Of a DNA stretch of 64,000 nt, positions 54,178 through 63,800 are shown in pieces. The notes beneath the pieces were generated by a model. It had not been told where the DNA came from and made no database searches. It was given only the letters and a program-made list of their open reading frames with translations. Origin of the DNA: Sphingomonadales bacterium. GTDB lineage: Bacteria > Pseudomonadota > Alphaproteobacteria > Sphingomonadales > Sphingomonadaceae. The stretch lies in NCBI GenBank assembly GCA_004173185.1, contig SEFZ01000013.1, forward strand, positions 62,001-126,000, in the 5' to 3' direction. The first letter of the stretch is position 1. Each line of letters begins with the position of its first letter. Both the position numbers and the translations under genes were made by a program.

Positions 54178-54596
54178 TGAGAAAGGCGTCGCTGGGTTGT
54201 GGCTCGTGCGCCATCGCGGCGGCCGGATTGCTGTGGAGCCTGCCGGCACTGGCCGATCCTTGCGAGGGCCGCCTGCCGAGCGCCGGGGCCGCCTTCTCCG
54301 GGACAGTGCGCTACGTCGGTGATGGCGATGGCCTGTGCATCGGGCCGGCTAACCAGCCGGAGAATTGGATCGAGGTCCGGCTGGGCGACTTCTACGCGCC
54401 TGAAATTCACGAGCGCGGCGGCAGCGAAGCGAAGACCCGTCTCGCGAGGCTCGTCATGGGGCGGCAGCTGGTCTGCCGCGCCGGGCGCCGCAGCTACGAC
54501 CGCGTGATCGGTTACTGTTCGCTCGGCGGTCGACCGCTCGGCGCGCTCCTGCGCGCCGCCGGCGGTTTTCAGGCAGGGCGCGGATACCGCCGATGA
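54177..54596 (+). CDS. Secreted staphylococcal-nuclease-like protein
   Basis: 139 residues starting MRKASLGCGSCAIAAAG. A signal peptide ends near LPALADP. The remainder resembles the SNase (OB-fold) core: SGTVRYVGDGDGLCIG, WIEVRLGDFYAPEIHE and RLARLVMGRQLVCRAGRRSYDRVIGYC. The Asp of DGDG, the Arg of RLGDF and the DR of YDRV stand in usual positions, but several acidic residues differ, so activity is uncertain. Cysteines suggest periplasmic folding. It is coupled to the flanking genes. Confidence 0.7.
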   Translation: MRKASLGCGSCAIAAAGLLWSLPALADPCEGRLPSAGAAFSGTVRYVGDGDGLCIGPANQPENWIEVRLGDFYAPEIHERGGSEAKTRLARLVMGRQLVCRAGRRSYDRVIGYCSLGGRPLGALLRAAGGFQAGRGYRR

Positions 54597-55189
54597 TCGC
54601 GGGACTCGACCTGTTTGGCTCCACGACGCTACCGGGCCTCGCGACCCGCGGCGAAATGGTGACGGCGACTGAGGAGGCAGATCTGGTCGCGCGGATTGAT
54701 GGCGAGGGACTCTCGCCGTTCCGCTTTCAGGGGTGGCTCGGCAAGCGGCTAACCCGCTCGTTCGGCTCGTCCTATGATTTCGAGACCGGTCGCTTCGATC
54801 CCGCCGATCCAATCCCAGAGTGGCTCCGACCGCTAAGGACGAGGGCAGCGAGCTTCGCCGGCATCGCGCCGGAAGATCTCGTTCAGGCTCTGCTGATCCG
54901 CTACGACCCGGGTGCGGGCATTGGCTGGCACAAGGATCGGCCAGTCTACGAGCACGTGATCGGGATTTCACTCGGCGCACCCGCGACGATGCGATTCCGA
55001 CGCCGAGGCGCCAACGGATTCGAGCGCCGAAGCGCGTTCCTTGAGCCCCGGTCGATCTATCACCTGTCCGGGGAGATGAGGCACGAGTGGGAGCATAGCA
55101 TCGTTGAGTTGGAGGAGGTGCGCTGGTCTGTGACCTTCCGGAGCCTATCGCCCAAGGGCGTGGCGGCGCTGAAGCGCCCGGCCGCGTAG
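54593..55189 (+). CDS. alkB: AlkB-family Fe(II)/2-oxoglutarate DNA/RNA demethylase
   Basis: 198 residues. It oxidatively removes alkyl groups from bases such as 1-methyladenine. Iron ligands are His113 and Asp115 (WHKDRP) and a His in MRHEWEHSI (His164 or His168); the 2-oxoglutarate-binding Arg is in SVTFRS (Arg183). The RYDPGAGIGWHKD run is typical. Its start overlaps the nuclease-like gene by 4 bases. Its position in this SOS-controlled operon supports a repair role. Confidence 0.9.
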   Translation: MIAGLDLFGSTTLPGLATRGEMVTATEEADLVARIDGEGLSPFRFQGWLGKRLTRSFGSSYDFETGRFDPADPIPEWLRPLRTRAASFAGIAPEDLVQALLIRYDPGAGIGWHKDRPVYEHVIGISLGAPATMRFRRRGANGFERRSAFLEPRSIYHLSGEMRHEWEHSIVELEEVRWSVTFRSLSPKGVAALKRPAA

Positions 55190-55362
55190 ACGGATTTTCC
55201 GACCTCGGTGACATTGCATCTTTGGCGGCGTGCGATGCGGCCTGATTTCGCCCGCTCCGAGCGCGAACGCTCGACCACTTTCCTAGAAGCTACAGAAGAC
55301 TGAAATCCGGGATAGGCAGACGAGATCAGGACTCGCCACTTTTAAAATCAGCGCGCATATCG

Positions 55363-55377
55363 GAACATTACATGAAC
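55363..55377. promoter_or_regulatory. LexA (SOS) box upstream of imuA
   Basis: GAACATTACATGAAC is the exact reverse form of GTTC-N7-GTTC, 19 bases before the imuA ATG. It predicts LexA-controlled expression of imuA-imuB. Confidence 0.85.
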
Positions 55378-55396
55378 ATATGATTCTTGGGATTCG

Positions 55397-56161
55397 ATGA
55401 CTGAGGCCCGATCGCCACGACAAGAGCTGCTCGACGGTCTGCGAGCGCAGATCGATTGCGTCACCGCTCCGCCGCGCGCCGACTCGCTGCCCTTCGGTAT
55501 CGGGCGGGTGGACACCCGTCTTGCGGACGCCGGCCTCTGCACGGCCGCACTGCACGAGGTTGCAGCGTCGGCGCCGACGCTCGCCGAGGATGCGGCGGCG
55601 ACCCTCTTCCTTGCGGGCATCGCCGCGCGATTCGCTGGTGACGGCGCATCTGCCCTGTGGGCCGTCACCCGATTCGACCTCTACGCTCCGGGTCTCGAGC
55701 AGGCTGGACTGCGCCCTGACCGCGCCCTGTTCGTCGAGGCGCGGGACGACAAGGAGGTTCTTGCGGTCATGGAGGATGCGCTCAGGCACGGATCGCTGGC
55801 CGCGGTGATCGGCGAGGTCCGCCGCGCCGACATGACGGCGACGCGGCGACTCCAGCTCGCCGCGTCGGAAGGCGGCACACCCGCATTTCTCATGCGCCGC
55901 TGGCGCAAGACCGGCGCTTGCCCGCTCGGCGAACCTTCTGCAGCCACGACGCGGTGGCGGATCGGCTGCGCGCCCGCAGCGCCGCTCGGCATCCCCGGGG
56001 TAGGCCGGCAACGCTGGACCGTCGAACTCGTGCGCCAGCGTAACGGCGCTCCATTCTCCCTCGTGCTGGAGGGTTGCGATGCGCAGGGTCGCCTCGCTCT
56101 GCCTACCGCAGCTTCCGATCGAGCGGCTGCGTTGGGCAGAGCGACCGCGCGCGCGGCCTGA
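55397..56161 (+). CDS. imuA: ImuA mutasome protein
   Basis: 254 residues of the ImuA family (RecA-like fold without a working Walker A). Landmarks are LPFGIGRVDTRLADAGLCTAALHEVAA, LWAVTRFDLYAPGLEQAGL and VIGEVRRADMTATRRLQLAAS. ImuA pairs with ImuB and DnaE2 in SOS mutagenesis in alphaproteobacteria. It is translated before imuB, with an unusual 83-base overlap into that gene. Confidence 0.92.
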   Translation: MTEARSPRQELLDGLRAQIDCVTAPPRADSLPFGIGRVDTRLADAGLCTAALHEVAASAPTLAEDAAATLFLAGIAARFAGDGASALWAVTRFDLYAPGLEQAGLRPDRALFVEARDDKEVLAVMEDALRHGSLAAVIGEVRRADMTATRRLQLAASEGGTPAFLMRRWRKTGACPLGEPSAATTRWRIGCAPAAPLGIPGVGRQRWTVELVRQRNGAPFSLVLEGCDAQGRLALPTAASDRAAALGRATARAA

Positions 56162-57875
56162 GCCGCCAGCGTCCTTCATCCCTCCGGTCGACGACGACCC
56201 CGGCGCCTGCTCGGTCCCGCGCGGCCGCGGCTGGCGACCCGGCGCGCGATGGGCCCAGGACGGCGGCCCGACGCGCGCGCAGGTCGCTCGGGAGATCGAG
56301 GCCCTGCCGCCGCACAAGCGTCCGCCGGTTCGTGAACTCGGGCGCCGGTCTGAGGCAGCCGATCACCCGTTCCGAGCCATGCGTCCCGACGAGGGCGGGC
56401 GTGGAATTACGCCGGCCGCAGCCGAGGCGCCGCTGGACGGTCTGGCGCCGCTGGTGCTTGCCGAGACCATCGCGCGAAAGCAGATCATCTCCGCAGCCTG
56501 CCCTGCGGCGCGTGCGCTCGGCCTCTCTCCGGGAATGGCGCTGACGCACGCACGCGCGCTCGTGCCCGATCTCGACGCGCGCCCCGCCAATCGCGACGCG
56601 GACGCCGCGATCCGGGAGCGCTTGGCGCAGCACGCCGCGCGACACTGGACGCCGATCGCGGCGCCGACCGACGACGGCCTGTGGCTCGACCTGACCGGCA
56701 CCACCCACCTGTTCGGTGGCGAGGAACACTTCTGCCGTCAGGTGCTTCGTTTCCTGGCCCGTTTGGGGCTTTCGGCCAAGATCGCCATCGCGGACACGCC
56801 GGGGGCGGCACACGCGGTCTCCCGGTTCGCCGGTGGGGCGATCGTCATCGTGCCTTCGGGAGGCAGCGTGCAGGCGATCGCCCCGCTTCCTGTCGAGGCG
56901 CTACGGCTGGAGCGGCAGGCGTTGGTCGCGGCGAAGCGCTTCGGCATCGAGCGTGTGGCTGATTTGCTTCCGATGCCGCGCGGACCGCTGGCGCGACGCC
57001 TGGGCCAGAACGCGATCATGCGGCTTGACCAGGCGATCGGCCGGGTCGCCGAGCCCATCGAGCCCACGGTCGTCGAGGAGATACCGGTCTCGGAGCGGCG
57101 ACTGCAGGAGCCGGTCGTGACCCCGGAGGCGGTCTCGCTGGTCATAACCGATCTCGTCGGCGATCTTGTAGAGGTCCTTCGCGGGCGAGGCGTCGGAGCG
57201 CGGGCATTGGATTTGGCGCTGCTGCGCGTCGATGGGACCGAGCAGCACGTCTGCGTGGGCACTGCCAAGGCGACACGAGAACCGAAGCATCTGGCGCGGC
57301 TACTCCTGCTCAAGCTCGAAACCATCGACCCCGGCCTCGGAATTGAACTCGGCCGGCTCGCCGCGGTCCGCACAGACCGGTTGGGTGCGGTCACGCTCGC
57401 TGCCGTCCTAGGGGGCGACCATGGTCCGCCTGACCTTGCACCGCTGATCGACCAGCTCGCCGGCCGGGTAGGCGGATCGGCCATCTTCCGCACCAGTTTG
57501 GTCGAGAGCGATGTCCCCGAACGAGCAGTTCGCCGGGTCGGTGCACTCGTCGACACGACCGGATGGCCGACGTGGCGGCGCCCCGTCCGGCTGCTCCGGC
57601 GCCCGGAGCCACTTTCCGGCGTGATCGCGTTGCTACCGGACCATCCGCCTCGGCGCTTTTCATGGCGCGGCACAACGCACGACGTAGTGGCGGGCGACGG
57701 CCCCGAACGCATCCACGGCGAGTGGTGGGTGCGCGACGGCGAGGTCTGGGCCGTCCGTGACTACTTCCGCGTCGAGGATCGGGAGGGTCGCCGCTTCTGG
57801 GTGTTTCGCCGCGGCGACGGTGTCGACAACGACACCGGCGACCTCACCTGGTGGATGCACGGCGCGTTCGGCTAG
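56079..57875 (+). CDS. imuB: ImuB, Y-family polymerase-like protein
   Basis: 598 residues. It opens MRRVASLCLPQLPIERL, the usual ImuB beginning, where the catalytic carboxylates of Y-family polymerases are absent. It has fingers/palm (ALGLSPGMALTHARALVPDL, LDLTGTTHLFGGEE), a thumb/HhH segment (FGIERVADLLPMPRGPLARRLG) and a little-finger domain. It acts as an adaptor linking DnaE2 to the beta clamp rather than as a polymerase. Start ATG at 56079 lies within imuA. The C-terminal WWVRDGEVWAVRDYFRV tail is typical. Confidence 0.92.
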   Translation: MRRVASLCLPQLPIERLRWAERPRARPEPPASFIPPVDDDPGACSVPRGRGWRPGARWAQDGGPTRAQVAREIEALPPHKRPPVRELGRRSEAADHPFRAMRPDEGGRGITPAAAEAPLDGLAPLVLAETIARKQIISAACPAARALGLSPGMALTHARALVPDLDARPANRDADAAIRERLAQHAARHWTPIAAPTDDGLWLDLTGTTHLFGGEEHFCRQVLRFLARLGLSAKIAIADTPGAAHAVSRFAGGAIVIVPSGGSVQAIAPLPVEALRLERQALVAAKRFGIERVADLLPMPRGPLARRLGQNAIMRLDQAIGRVAEPIEPTVVEEIPVSERRLQEPVVTPEAVSLVITDLVGDLVEVLRGRGVGARALDLALLRVDGTEQHVCVGTAKATREPKHLARLLLLKLETIDPGLGIELGRLAAVRTDRLGAVTLAAVLGGDHGPPDLAPLIDQLAGRVGGSAIFRTSLVESDVPERAVRRVGALVDTTGWPTWRRPVRLLRRPEPLSGVIALLPDHPPRRFSWRGTTHDVVAGDGPERIHGEWWVRDGEVWAVRDYFRVEDREGRRFWVFRRGDGVDNDTGDLTWWMHGAFG

Positions 57876-57905
57876 AAGAAAGTCCTAGAGGCCGGGACGA
57901 TCTTC

Positions 57906-58058
57906 CTAGAGGTCGCGACGATCTGGCGGCGGCGGCGCCTCATCTGCTTGCTTCTCGGCTCGCCTGCGCCGCACGTGCGCGGCAGCGATCCCGCCAACGA
58001 CGAGGAGGACGAACAGTAGGGCCAGCACTACGTAGATGCCGGTCAACCCCGTCGACAT
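57906..58058 (-). CDS. Small single-span membrane protein
   Basis: 50 residues, MSTGLTGIYVVLALLFVLLV then VGGIAAAHVRRRRAEKQ and a proline-rich acidic tail. It has one membrane segment (about 6-27) with a positive cytoplasmic flank. Codon choice fits a real gene, but no ribosome site is obvious and the product is unrecognised. Confidence 0.45.
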   Translation of the reverse strand: MSTGLTGIYVVLALLFVLLVVGGIAAAHVRRRRAEKQADEAPPPPDRRDL

Positions 58059-58265
58059 CTACTCGGTGGTCGCATTGGGATTGTCGGGACCACTGTAGCT
58101 CTTGCCGCTCTGACCGCCATCGAAGCCCTTCGGATCCTTGCCCGAGTGCGGATTGGGGTAGGCGCCCCCGGCACTCTCGCCATCGCCGGGCTTTCCGCCG
58201 ACGCCATCGTCGTTCACCTGGTCGCCGCCGCCGCCATCGGCCTGCATCGGCTGCCTATCGGTCAT
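58059..58265 (-). CDS. Small Gly/Asp-rich hydrophilic protein
   Basis: 68 residues starting MTDRQPMQADGGGG, with GAGGAGGAAC before the ATG, a good site that decides the start. The composition is Gly, Asp, Pro and Asn with no hydrophobic core, so it is probably disordered. It lies directly before the small membrane protein on the same strand, so the two may be cotranscribed. No family recognised. Confidence 0.5.
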   Translation of the reverse strand: MTDRQPMQADGGGGDQVNDDGVGGKPGDGESAGGAYPNPHSGKDPKGFDGGQSGKSYSGPDNPNATTE

Positions 58266-58444
58266 CGGTTCCTCCTCGAAATCCAACGGTGTTGGCAAGA
58301 TGCGCAACTTCTGGCGCCGCGCCCGGTGCACAGCAAGCGCAGGTGGCGGCCTTCGGGACCCTATTCCGGGCAGCATGCGCACGCCGCTCGTGGCGATTGG
58401 GCAAGGTTATCTCTGCATTCACGCGCAGCTCTCCCACCGGACGC

Positions 58445-58642
58445 TCAGGCGCGCTTGCCGCGCAGCGTGTTGAGCAGAGCGATCGCAGCAACTCCGAGGA
58501 AAGCCGCACTGGTCCACGGCCTCTCCTTCGCGAAGCTCTTCGCCTTCTCGGTCAGAGGCGCGTCGCCGGAGAAGTGGGTGCGGAATGCATCGCTCAGCGC
58601 CGTCTTGCCGTTGGACTCAGTCGGGGTCGTCGCTTCGTTCAT
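58445..58642 (-). CDS. Small ElaB/YqjD-like membrane protein
   Basis: 65 residues starting MNEATTPTESNGKT, with ACGGAG before the ATG. A short amphipathic N-terminus leads to KAKSFAKERPWTSAAFLGVAAIALLNTLRGKRA, with the PWTSAAFLGVA-type C-terminal anchor seen in ElaB/YqjD (DUF883-type) proteins, which bind ribosomes at the inner membrane. It is much shorter than those, so only the anchor part is shared. Confidence 0.6.
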   Translation of the reverse strand: MNEATTPTESNGKTALSDAFRTHFSGDAPLTEKAKSFAKERPWTSAAFLGVAAIALLNTLRGKRA

Positions 58643-58799
58643 TATCAGCTCCGTCAGGACGCAAACCTAAGCCAGTTCAGCCTGCTAACGCGCAACCGAC
58701 CAGCTGGTGCCTCGATGGCCAGTAATACGATGTGGCAGAACGAGAAAATGGGTCCGGCAGCGCATCCGCGGCATTGATGCCTCATGAGGCCGGGCCTAC

Positions 58800-58814
58800 G
58801 GTCCCACTATGTTC
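58800..58814. promoter_or_regulatory. Imperfect LexA-like box overlapping the DnaQ-BRCT start
   Basis: GGTCCCACTATGTTC fits GTTC-N7-GTTC with one mismatch (GGTC). It covers the ATG at 58809. A LexA repressor bound there would block initiation or mark a downstream start. It could also be a chance match. Confidence 0.4.
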
Positions 58815-59693
58815 CGAACTGCGGATGCCGTCCAACCCACTACACCGGTCGACTTCGTCGTGATCGACGTCGAGACGGCCTGCTCGCGGGTCAGCAGCAT
58901 CTGCCAGATCGGGATCGTCGGTTTCCGCGCTGGCGCGGAGGTGTTCGCCTACGAAACCCTCGTCGACCCGCGCGACGACTTCTACAGCTTCAACACCCGG
59001 ATCCACGGGATCTGCGCAGAGCATGTCGTCGGCAAGCCGGACTTCGGGATGGTCCACGCCATCGTCGACGGCCACCTCGCTGGACGCACGACGGTAGCGC
59101 ACTCCTATTTCGACAAGGGCGCGCTGGCTGCGGCATGCTGCGTCCATTCCCGCCCGGCGATCGAAACGACCTGGCTCGACAGCGTCCGTGTCGCCAAGCG
59201 AGCCTGGCCCGAGCTCGCCAGCCATCGCCTGAACGTGCTCTCGCGCCATCTCGGTATCAGGCACAAACACCATGACGCGCTGAGCGACGCCCGCGCCGCC
59301 GGCCTCGTAATCGTAAAGGCGATCGAACACACTGGCATCCCGCTCAGCGGCTGGCTGACCCCGCCGACCCGGCTACGGCAAGCGCCGGCACCACGTCCCG
59401 CGCCGGACGGACCTCTGAGGGGGGAGCGAGTCCTAATCCTGGGAGAGCAGCGAGACGGTCCTCTCGCACAGCGCATCGCCGCGCTCGGTGGGCGCATCGT
59501 GTCCTCCGTCGGCCCGACGACCAGCGTCGTAGCGGTCATGGGGCCGGAGCCTTTCGGCTACGACATCCAATTCAACGCGCAGTTCCGGAAGGCTGAGGAG
59601 CTTGCGCGTGGCGCCGGCAGTCTGCGAATCCTCTCCCAACGGGACGTCTGCGAGCTGCTCGAAACTCTAGAGGCAAGCAGCACGCCGGCCTGA
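58809..59693 (+). CDS. DnaQ-type exonuclease fused to a BRCT domain
   Basis: 294 residues. Residues 14-180 are a DEDDh exonuclease: VVIDVETACSRVSSICQIGIV (Asp20 and Glu22), HSYFDKGALAAAC and HHDALSDARAAG. A Pro-rich linker (about 185-200) leads to a C-terminal BRCT-like domain (LRGERVLILGEQRDGPLAQRIAALGGRIVSSVGPTTSVVAV). BRCT domains bind proteins or DNA ends; the pair suggests an exonuclease recruited to repair sites. It is placed between imuB and dnaE2. Confidence 0.85.
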   Translation: MFRTADAVQPTTPVDFVVIDVETACSRVSSICQIGIVGFRAGAEVFAYETLVDPRDDFYSFNTRIHGICAEHVVGKPDFGMVHAIVDGHLAGRTTVAHSYFDKGALAAACCVHSRPAIETTWLDSVRVAKRAWPELASHRLNVLSRHLGIRHKHHDALSDARAAGLVIVKAIEHTGIPLSGWLTPPTRLRQAPAPRPAPDGPLRGERVLILGEQRDGPLAQRIAALGGRIVSSVGPTTSVVAVMGPEPFGYDIQFNAQFRKAEELARGAGSLRILSQRDVCELLETLEASSTPA

Positions 59694-59781
59694 AACCGGT
59701 TCGGACGGCGCACATCGTCGATATTGCGGCCCGCACCCGCAGCTCGTTGGTGTCACGGCCATCGCCGTGGCAAGGAGGGGC

Positions 59782-60768
59782 ATGACCTCATTCTCCAGCT
59801 ATTCATTTCGAACTACCGACCTCGATGGGCTTCCGCTCGGGCGCGACACGTGGATCATGGACGAGAGCTACATCGCCGAATGGGAGGACATTTGGCTCAA
59901 GAGCATCGGCGGTGACGAGAATGCGTCGCCCTTTGAGGTCGGATATATAACTCCCGTCAGCATCGACGCCGTCACCGCCGCCGGTGCGGAGATCAGGTGG
60001 TATCCCAACACACACGATCGCTTCCATGTCGTGAAGACGTTCTTGCCGCGAGAGGCCTTCGTCGCCGCGGCCGTCGCACAAGCGTATGAGAGCCGGTTTA
60101 GCGTCTTCGTGAAAGGCGACTGGCTGCGGAAGCTGCACCTGCGCTCCAACTCAATCTTTGCGATGGTCGATGCGGTGGACATGACCGAAGCGATCACGTC
60201 GGGTTCTATCTCGCATGAGAAGGTGATCGCACTCAGGCAGGCGCTGGACGAGATCGCGGCGCTACACCCCTCGATCTCGTTCATCTCGTTTGCGGACAGC
60301 GTGCTGCTCAAGACGAATTGGACCGCAGGAATGGTCGATACCGACGTCAAATACACCTATGTGCCGGAACGCCTGCTGCTCCTGTTCCAGGAGTTGCAGA
60401 CACTCTACCGCAGCACGCTCGGCCTAGAGATCTATGGCGTGTTCGCACAAGGTTCGAACGAATATTACGACGATCCGCTGCTCCACATCTCGGAGGCACG
60501 GAACCACATCTCGCTCAACAGTCTGGGCCTGCCGTTCGCGCAGATCTCACTGATCGAGGATGCTGCGCGCCGGGCCATCCGCGAGGGTGACCATCCCCGA
60601 ATGGAGATCTACATGGACAGCGACCTGTTTCACTCGCTCCAGTTCCAGGATTATGAGCGGAAGGACGGTTGGCCATCGGCACCCTACAAGCCGAAAATGA
60701 CCTCAAGCCCGGGCAGCTACCATTACGCGATGTGCGCCGACCTCCTATCGTGCCTGAAGCAAGCCTGA
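59782..60768 (+). CDS. Unrecognised protein between the DnaQ-BRCT and dnaE2 genes
   Basis: 328 residues starting MTSFSSYSFRTT, with AAGGAGGGGC before the ATG. The middle part (LHLRSNSIFAMVDAVDMTEAITSG, then SISFISFADSVLLKTNW) has a strand-loop pattern that loosely recalls nucleotide-cyclase or Cas10-like palm folds, with Asp pairs (VDAVD, FADS). It lacks clear P-loop or membrane segments. I do not recognise the family. Its place before the SOS box of dnaE2 makes it a candidate DNA-damage gene. Confidence 0.6.
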   Translation: MTSFSSYSFRTTDLDGLPLGRDTWIMDESYIAEWEDIWLKSIGGDENASPFEVGYITPVSIDAVTAAGAEIRWYPNTHDRFHVVKTFLPREAFVAAAVAQAYESRFSVFVKGDWLRKLHLRSNSIFAMVDAVDMTEAITSGSISHEKVIALRQALDEIAALHPSISFISFADSVLLKTNWTAGMVDTDVKYTYVPERLLLLFQELQTLYRSTLGLEIYGVFAQGSNEYYDDPLLHISEARNHISLNSLGLPFAQISLIEDAARRAIREGDHPRMEIYMDSDLFHSLQFQDYERKDGWPSAPYKPKMTSSPGSYHYAMCADLLSCLKQA

Positions 60769-60834
60769 CCGCCGCTGGCTGCTCGTTAGTCCACCTCATT
60801 AGTGGCCACCGAGCTTGACCACCTCGGAATTGCG

Positions 60835-60849
60835 GAACATTTAAGGAAC
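60835..60849. promoter_or_regulatory. LexA (SOS) box upstream of dnaE2
   Basis: GAACATTTAAGGAAC is an exact GAAC-N7-GAAC (GTTC-N7-GTTC on the other strand), 19 bases before the dnaE2 ATG, the same arrangement as at imuA. Confidence 0.85.
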
Positions 60850-60868
60850 AAACGAGTCGTTGTTCCCC

Positions 60869-63800
60869 ATGCCCAACTATGTCGAGCTCCAAGTCACCAG
60901 CCACTTTTCCTTCTTGCGCGGCGCGTCCGCGCCGGAGGACCTGTTCGCGGCGGCCGCACTCCAGGGTCATACCGCGCTTGGGCTCGCCGATCTCAGCACG
61001 GTGGCCGGCATGGTGCGCGGTTGGCAGGGCCAGAAGGCGACGGGCGTTCGGCTGATCGCGGGCACGCGCGTCGCGCTCGACGATGGCCGCACCTTGCTGC
61101 TCTATCCGACGGACCGCGCGGCATGGTCGCGGATGACCCGGCTGCTCACTATCGGCAAGACCCGGGCCGGCAAGGGGGCCTGCGATCTCGCATGGGGCGA
61201 CGTCGCGGCGCACGCGGAAGGCATGGTTGCGATCCTAGTGCCTGACCTGCCGGGCGACCTAGTCGCCCGCGACCTTGCACAGCTGCGAGCCGTGTTCGGC
61301 GACCGTGGATACCTCGCCCTGACCATCCGCCGACGCCCCGACGACCTCGCGCGTCTCCACGCCCTGGCCGACCTCGCCCACATGGCGGGTGTGCGCGCGG
61401 TCGCGACGGGCGATGTCCTCTACCACGCGCCATCTTCCCGCCTGCTCCAGGATGTGCTCACCGCGATCCGGGAAAAGACCACGGTCGACGCGCTCGGCTA
61501 CCGACGCGAGCGTTTCGGCGACCGGAACCTGAAGCCGCCCGAGGAGATGGAGCGGCGCTTCGCCGCCTTCCCGGACGCGATCCAGGCAACCGCCGACATC
61601 GCCCGGCGCTGCAGCTTCGATCTGGGCGAACTCAGCTACCAATATCCGCACGAGCGCGTGCTGGATGGCCTGTCGGCGCAGGAGGCGCTCGAGCGGCTGT
61701 CGCGCGAGGCGGCCGAGCGCATGTTCCCGGATGGCGTTCCCCAGGCGCATACCAACCAGATCGAGCACGAGCTGCGGCTGATCGGGCGCCTGAACTACGC
61801 GCCCTACTTCCTGACGGTGAACGCTATTGTCCAGGAAGCGCGGCGGCGCGGCATTCTTTGCCAAGGACGCGGCTCGGCCGCGAACAGCTGCGTCTGCTTC
61901 GTGCTCGGCGTAACCAGTATCGATCCCATAAAGCACGAGTTGCTGTTCGAGCGGTTCGTCTCGGGCGAGCGGCCAGAGCCACCGGACATCGACGTGGACT
62001 TCGAGCATGAGCGGCGCGAGGAGATCATCCAGTGGATCTACGAGACCTATGGGCGGCGCCACTCAGCGCTGACTGCTGTCGTCACACGCTACCGCGCGCG
62101 CGGTGCGATTCGCGAAGTTGGTAAGGCGCTGGGCCTCCCGGAGGATCTGACGTCGTCGCTGTCCGGGCTCGTGTGGGGCTGGTCGGTTGAGGGCGTCGGC
62201 GAAAAGCAGGCGAAGGAGCTGAATCTCAACCTCGGGGACCGCAGGCTCCGGCTGGCGCTCGACCTTGCGAACCAGCTGATGAACACGCCGCGGCACCTGT
62301 CGCAGCATCCCGGCGGCTTCGTGCTCACCCAGGACCGCCTCGACGATCTCGTGCCGATCGAACCCGCGGCGATGGACGACCGGCAGGTCATCGAGTGGGA
62401 CAAGGACGACATCGACGCGCTGAAATTCATGAAGGTCGACGTGCTCGGTCTCGGCATGCTCGGCTGCATGAACCGCGCGTTCAACATGCTCGAGGCTGAG
62501 AAGGGCGTGCGCGTCACCATGGCCGACCTCCAGGACGATGATCCGGACGTATACGCCATGATCCAAAAGGCTGACACGCTCGGCACGTTCCAGATCGAGA
62601 GTCGCGCGCAGATGTCGATGCTGCCGCGCATGAAGCCCGCGCGCTTCTACGATCTCGTGATCGAGGTAGCGATCGTCCGGCCCGGGCCGATCCAAGGCGA
62701 CATGGTGCATCCGTATCTTCGGCGTCGCGAGGGCAGGGAGAAGCCTGAGTATCCGAAGCCAGAGCTGCGCGCCGTGCTCGAGAAGACGCTTGGCGTGCCG
62801 CTCTTCCAAGAGCAGGCGATGAAGGTCGCCATCGTGGGTGCCGGCTTCACGCCAGCCGAGGCCGACCAGCTACGCCGCGCTATGGCTACGTTCAAGATGA
62901 CCGGCGGGGTCAGCCACTTCTACGATAAGCTCGTCGGCGGTATGGTCGAGCGCGGCTACCCGCAGGACTTTGCCGAGCGCACTTTCAAACAAATCGAGGG
63001 ATTTGGCAGCTACGGCTTTCCCGAGAGCCATGCCGCGAGTTTCGCGAAGATCGCCTACGCCTCGTGCTGGATGAAATACCATCACCCAGACGTCTTCTGC
63101 GCGTCGTTGCTCAATGCCCAGCCGATGGGGTTCTACGCGCCCGCGCAGATCGTTCAAGACGCCCAGCGCCACGGTGTCGAAGTGCGACCGGTCTGCATTA
63201 ACGCCAGCCGCTGGGACTGCACATTGGAGCCGTCGGGCACGCGGCATCTCGCGGTCCGCCTCGGTTTCCGCCAAGTCCGGTCGCTCGCAAACGCGCACGG
63301 CGCTGCGATAGCGTCGGCGCGCGGCGCGCTGCCATTTGGATCGATCGAGGAGGTCTGGCGCCGCGCCGGGGTTCCTCGCGCAGCGATCGAGCGGCTGGCC
63401 GAGGCCGACGCGTTCCACTCGATCGCCGACGACCGGCGGCAGGGGCTGTGGAAGGTGCGCGGCCTTGGCGAGGCGCCTCTGCCGCTCTTCGCCGCCGCCG
63501 ACGAGCGCGAGGCGGGCTTCAGTCCAGAAGGCATCGAACCGGACGTGACGCTGCGCGCGATGACGGACGGGCGCGAGGTCGTCGAGGACTACCGGACCAC
63601 ACAGCTTTCCCTCCGCGCGCATCCCGTGTCGTTCCTGCGCGACGAGCTCGCCCGGCGCGGCGTGCGCCGGTGTTCGGAACTCACCCAGATCAAGGACGGC
63701 CGCCACGTTGAGATCGCCGGCGTCATCCTGGTCCGCCAGAAGCCGGGCAGCGCCAAGGGCGTCCTGTTCATCACGATCGAAGATGAGACCGGAGTCGGCC

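Noticed and set aside
57851..58777. Long plus-strand frame after imuB
   Set aside because: Arg/Ser-rich translation typical of an off-frame, and it covers three better-supported small minus-strand frames.
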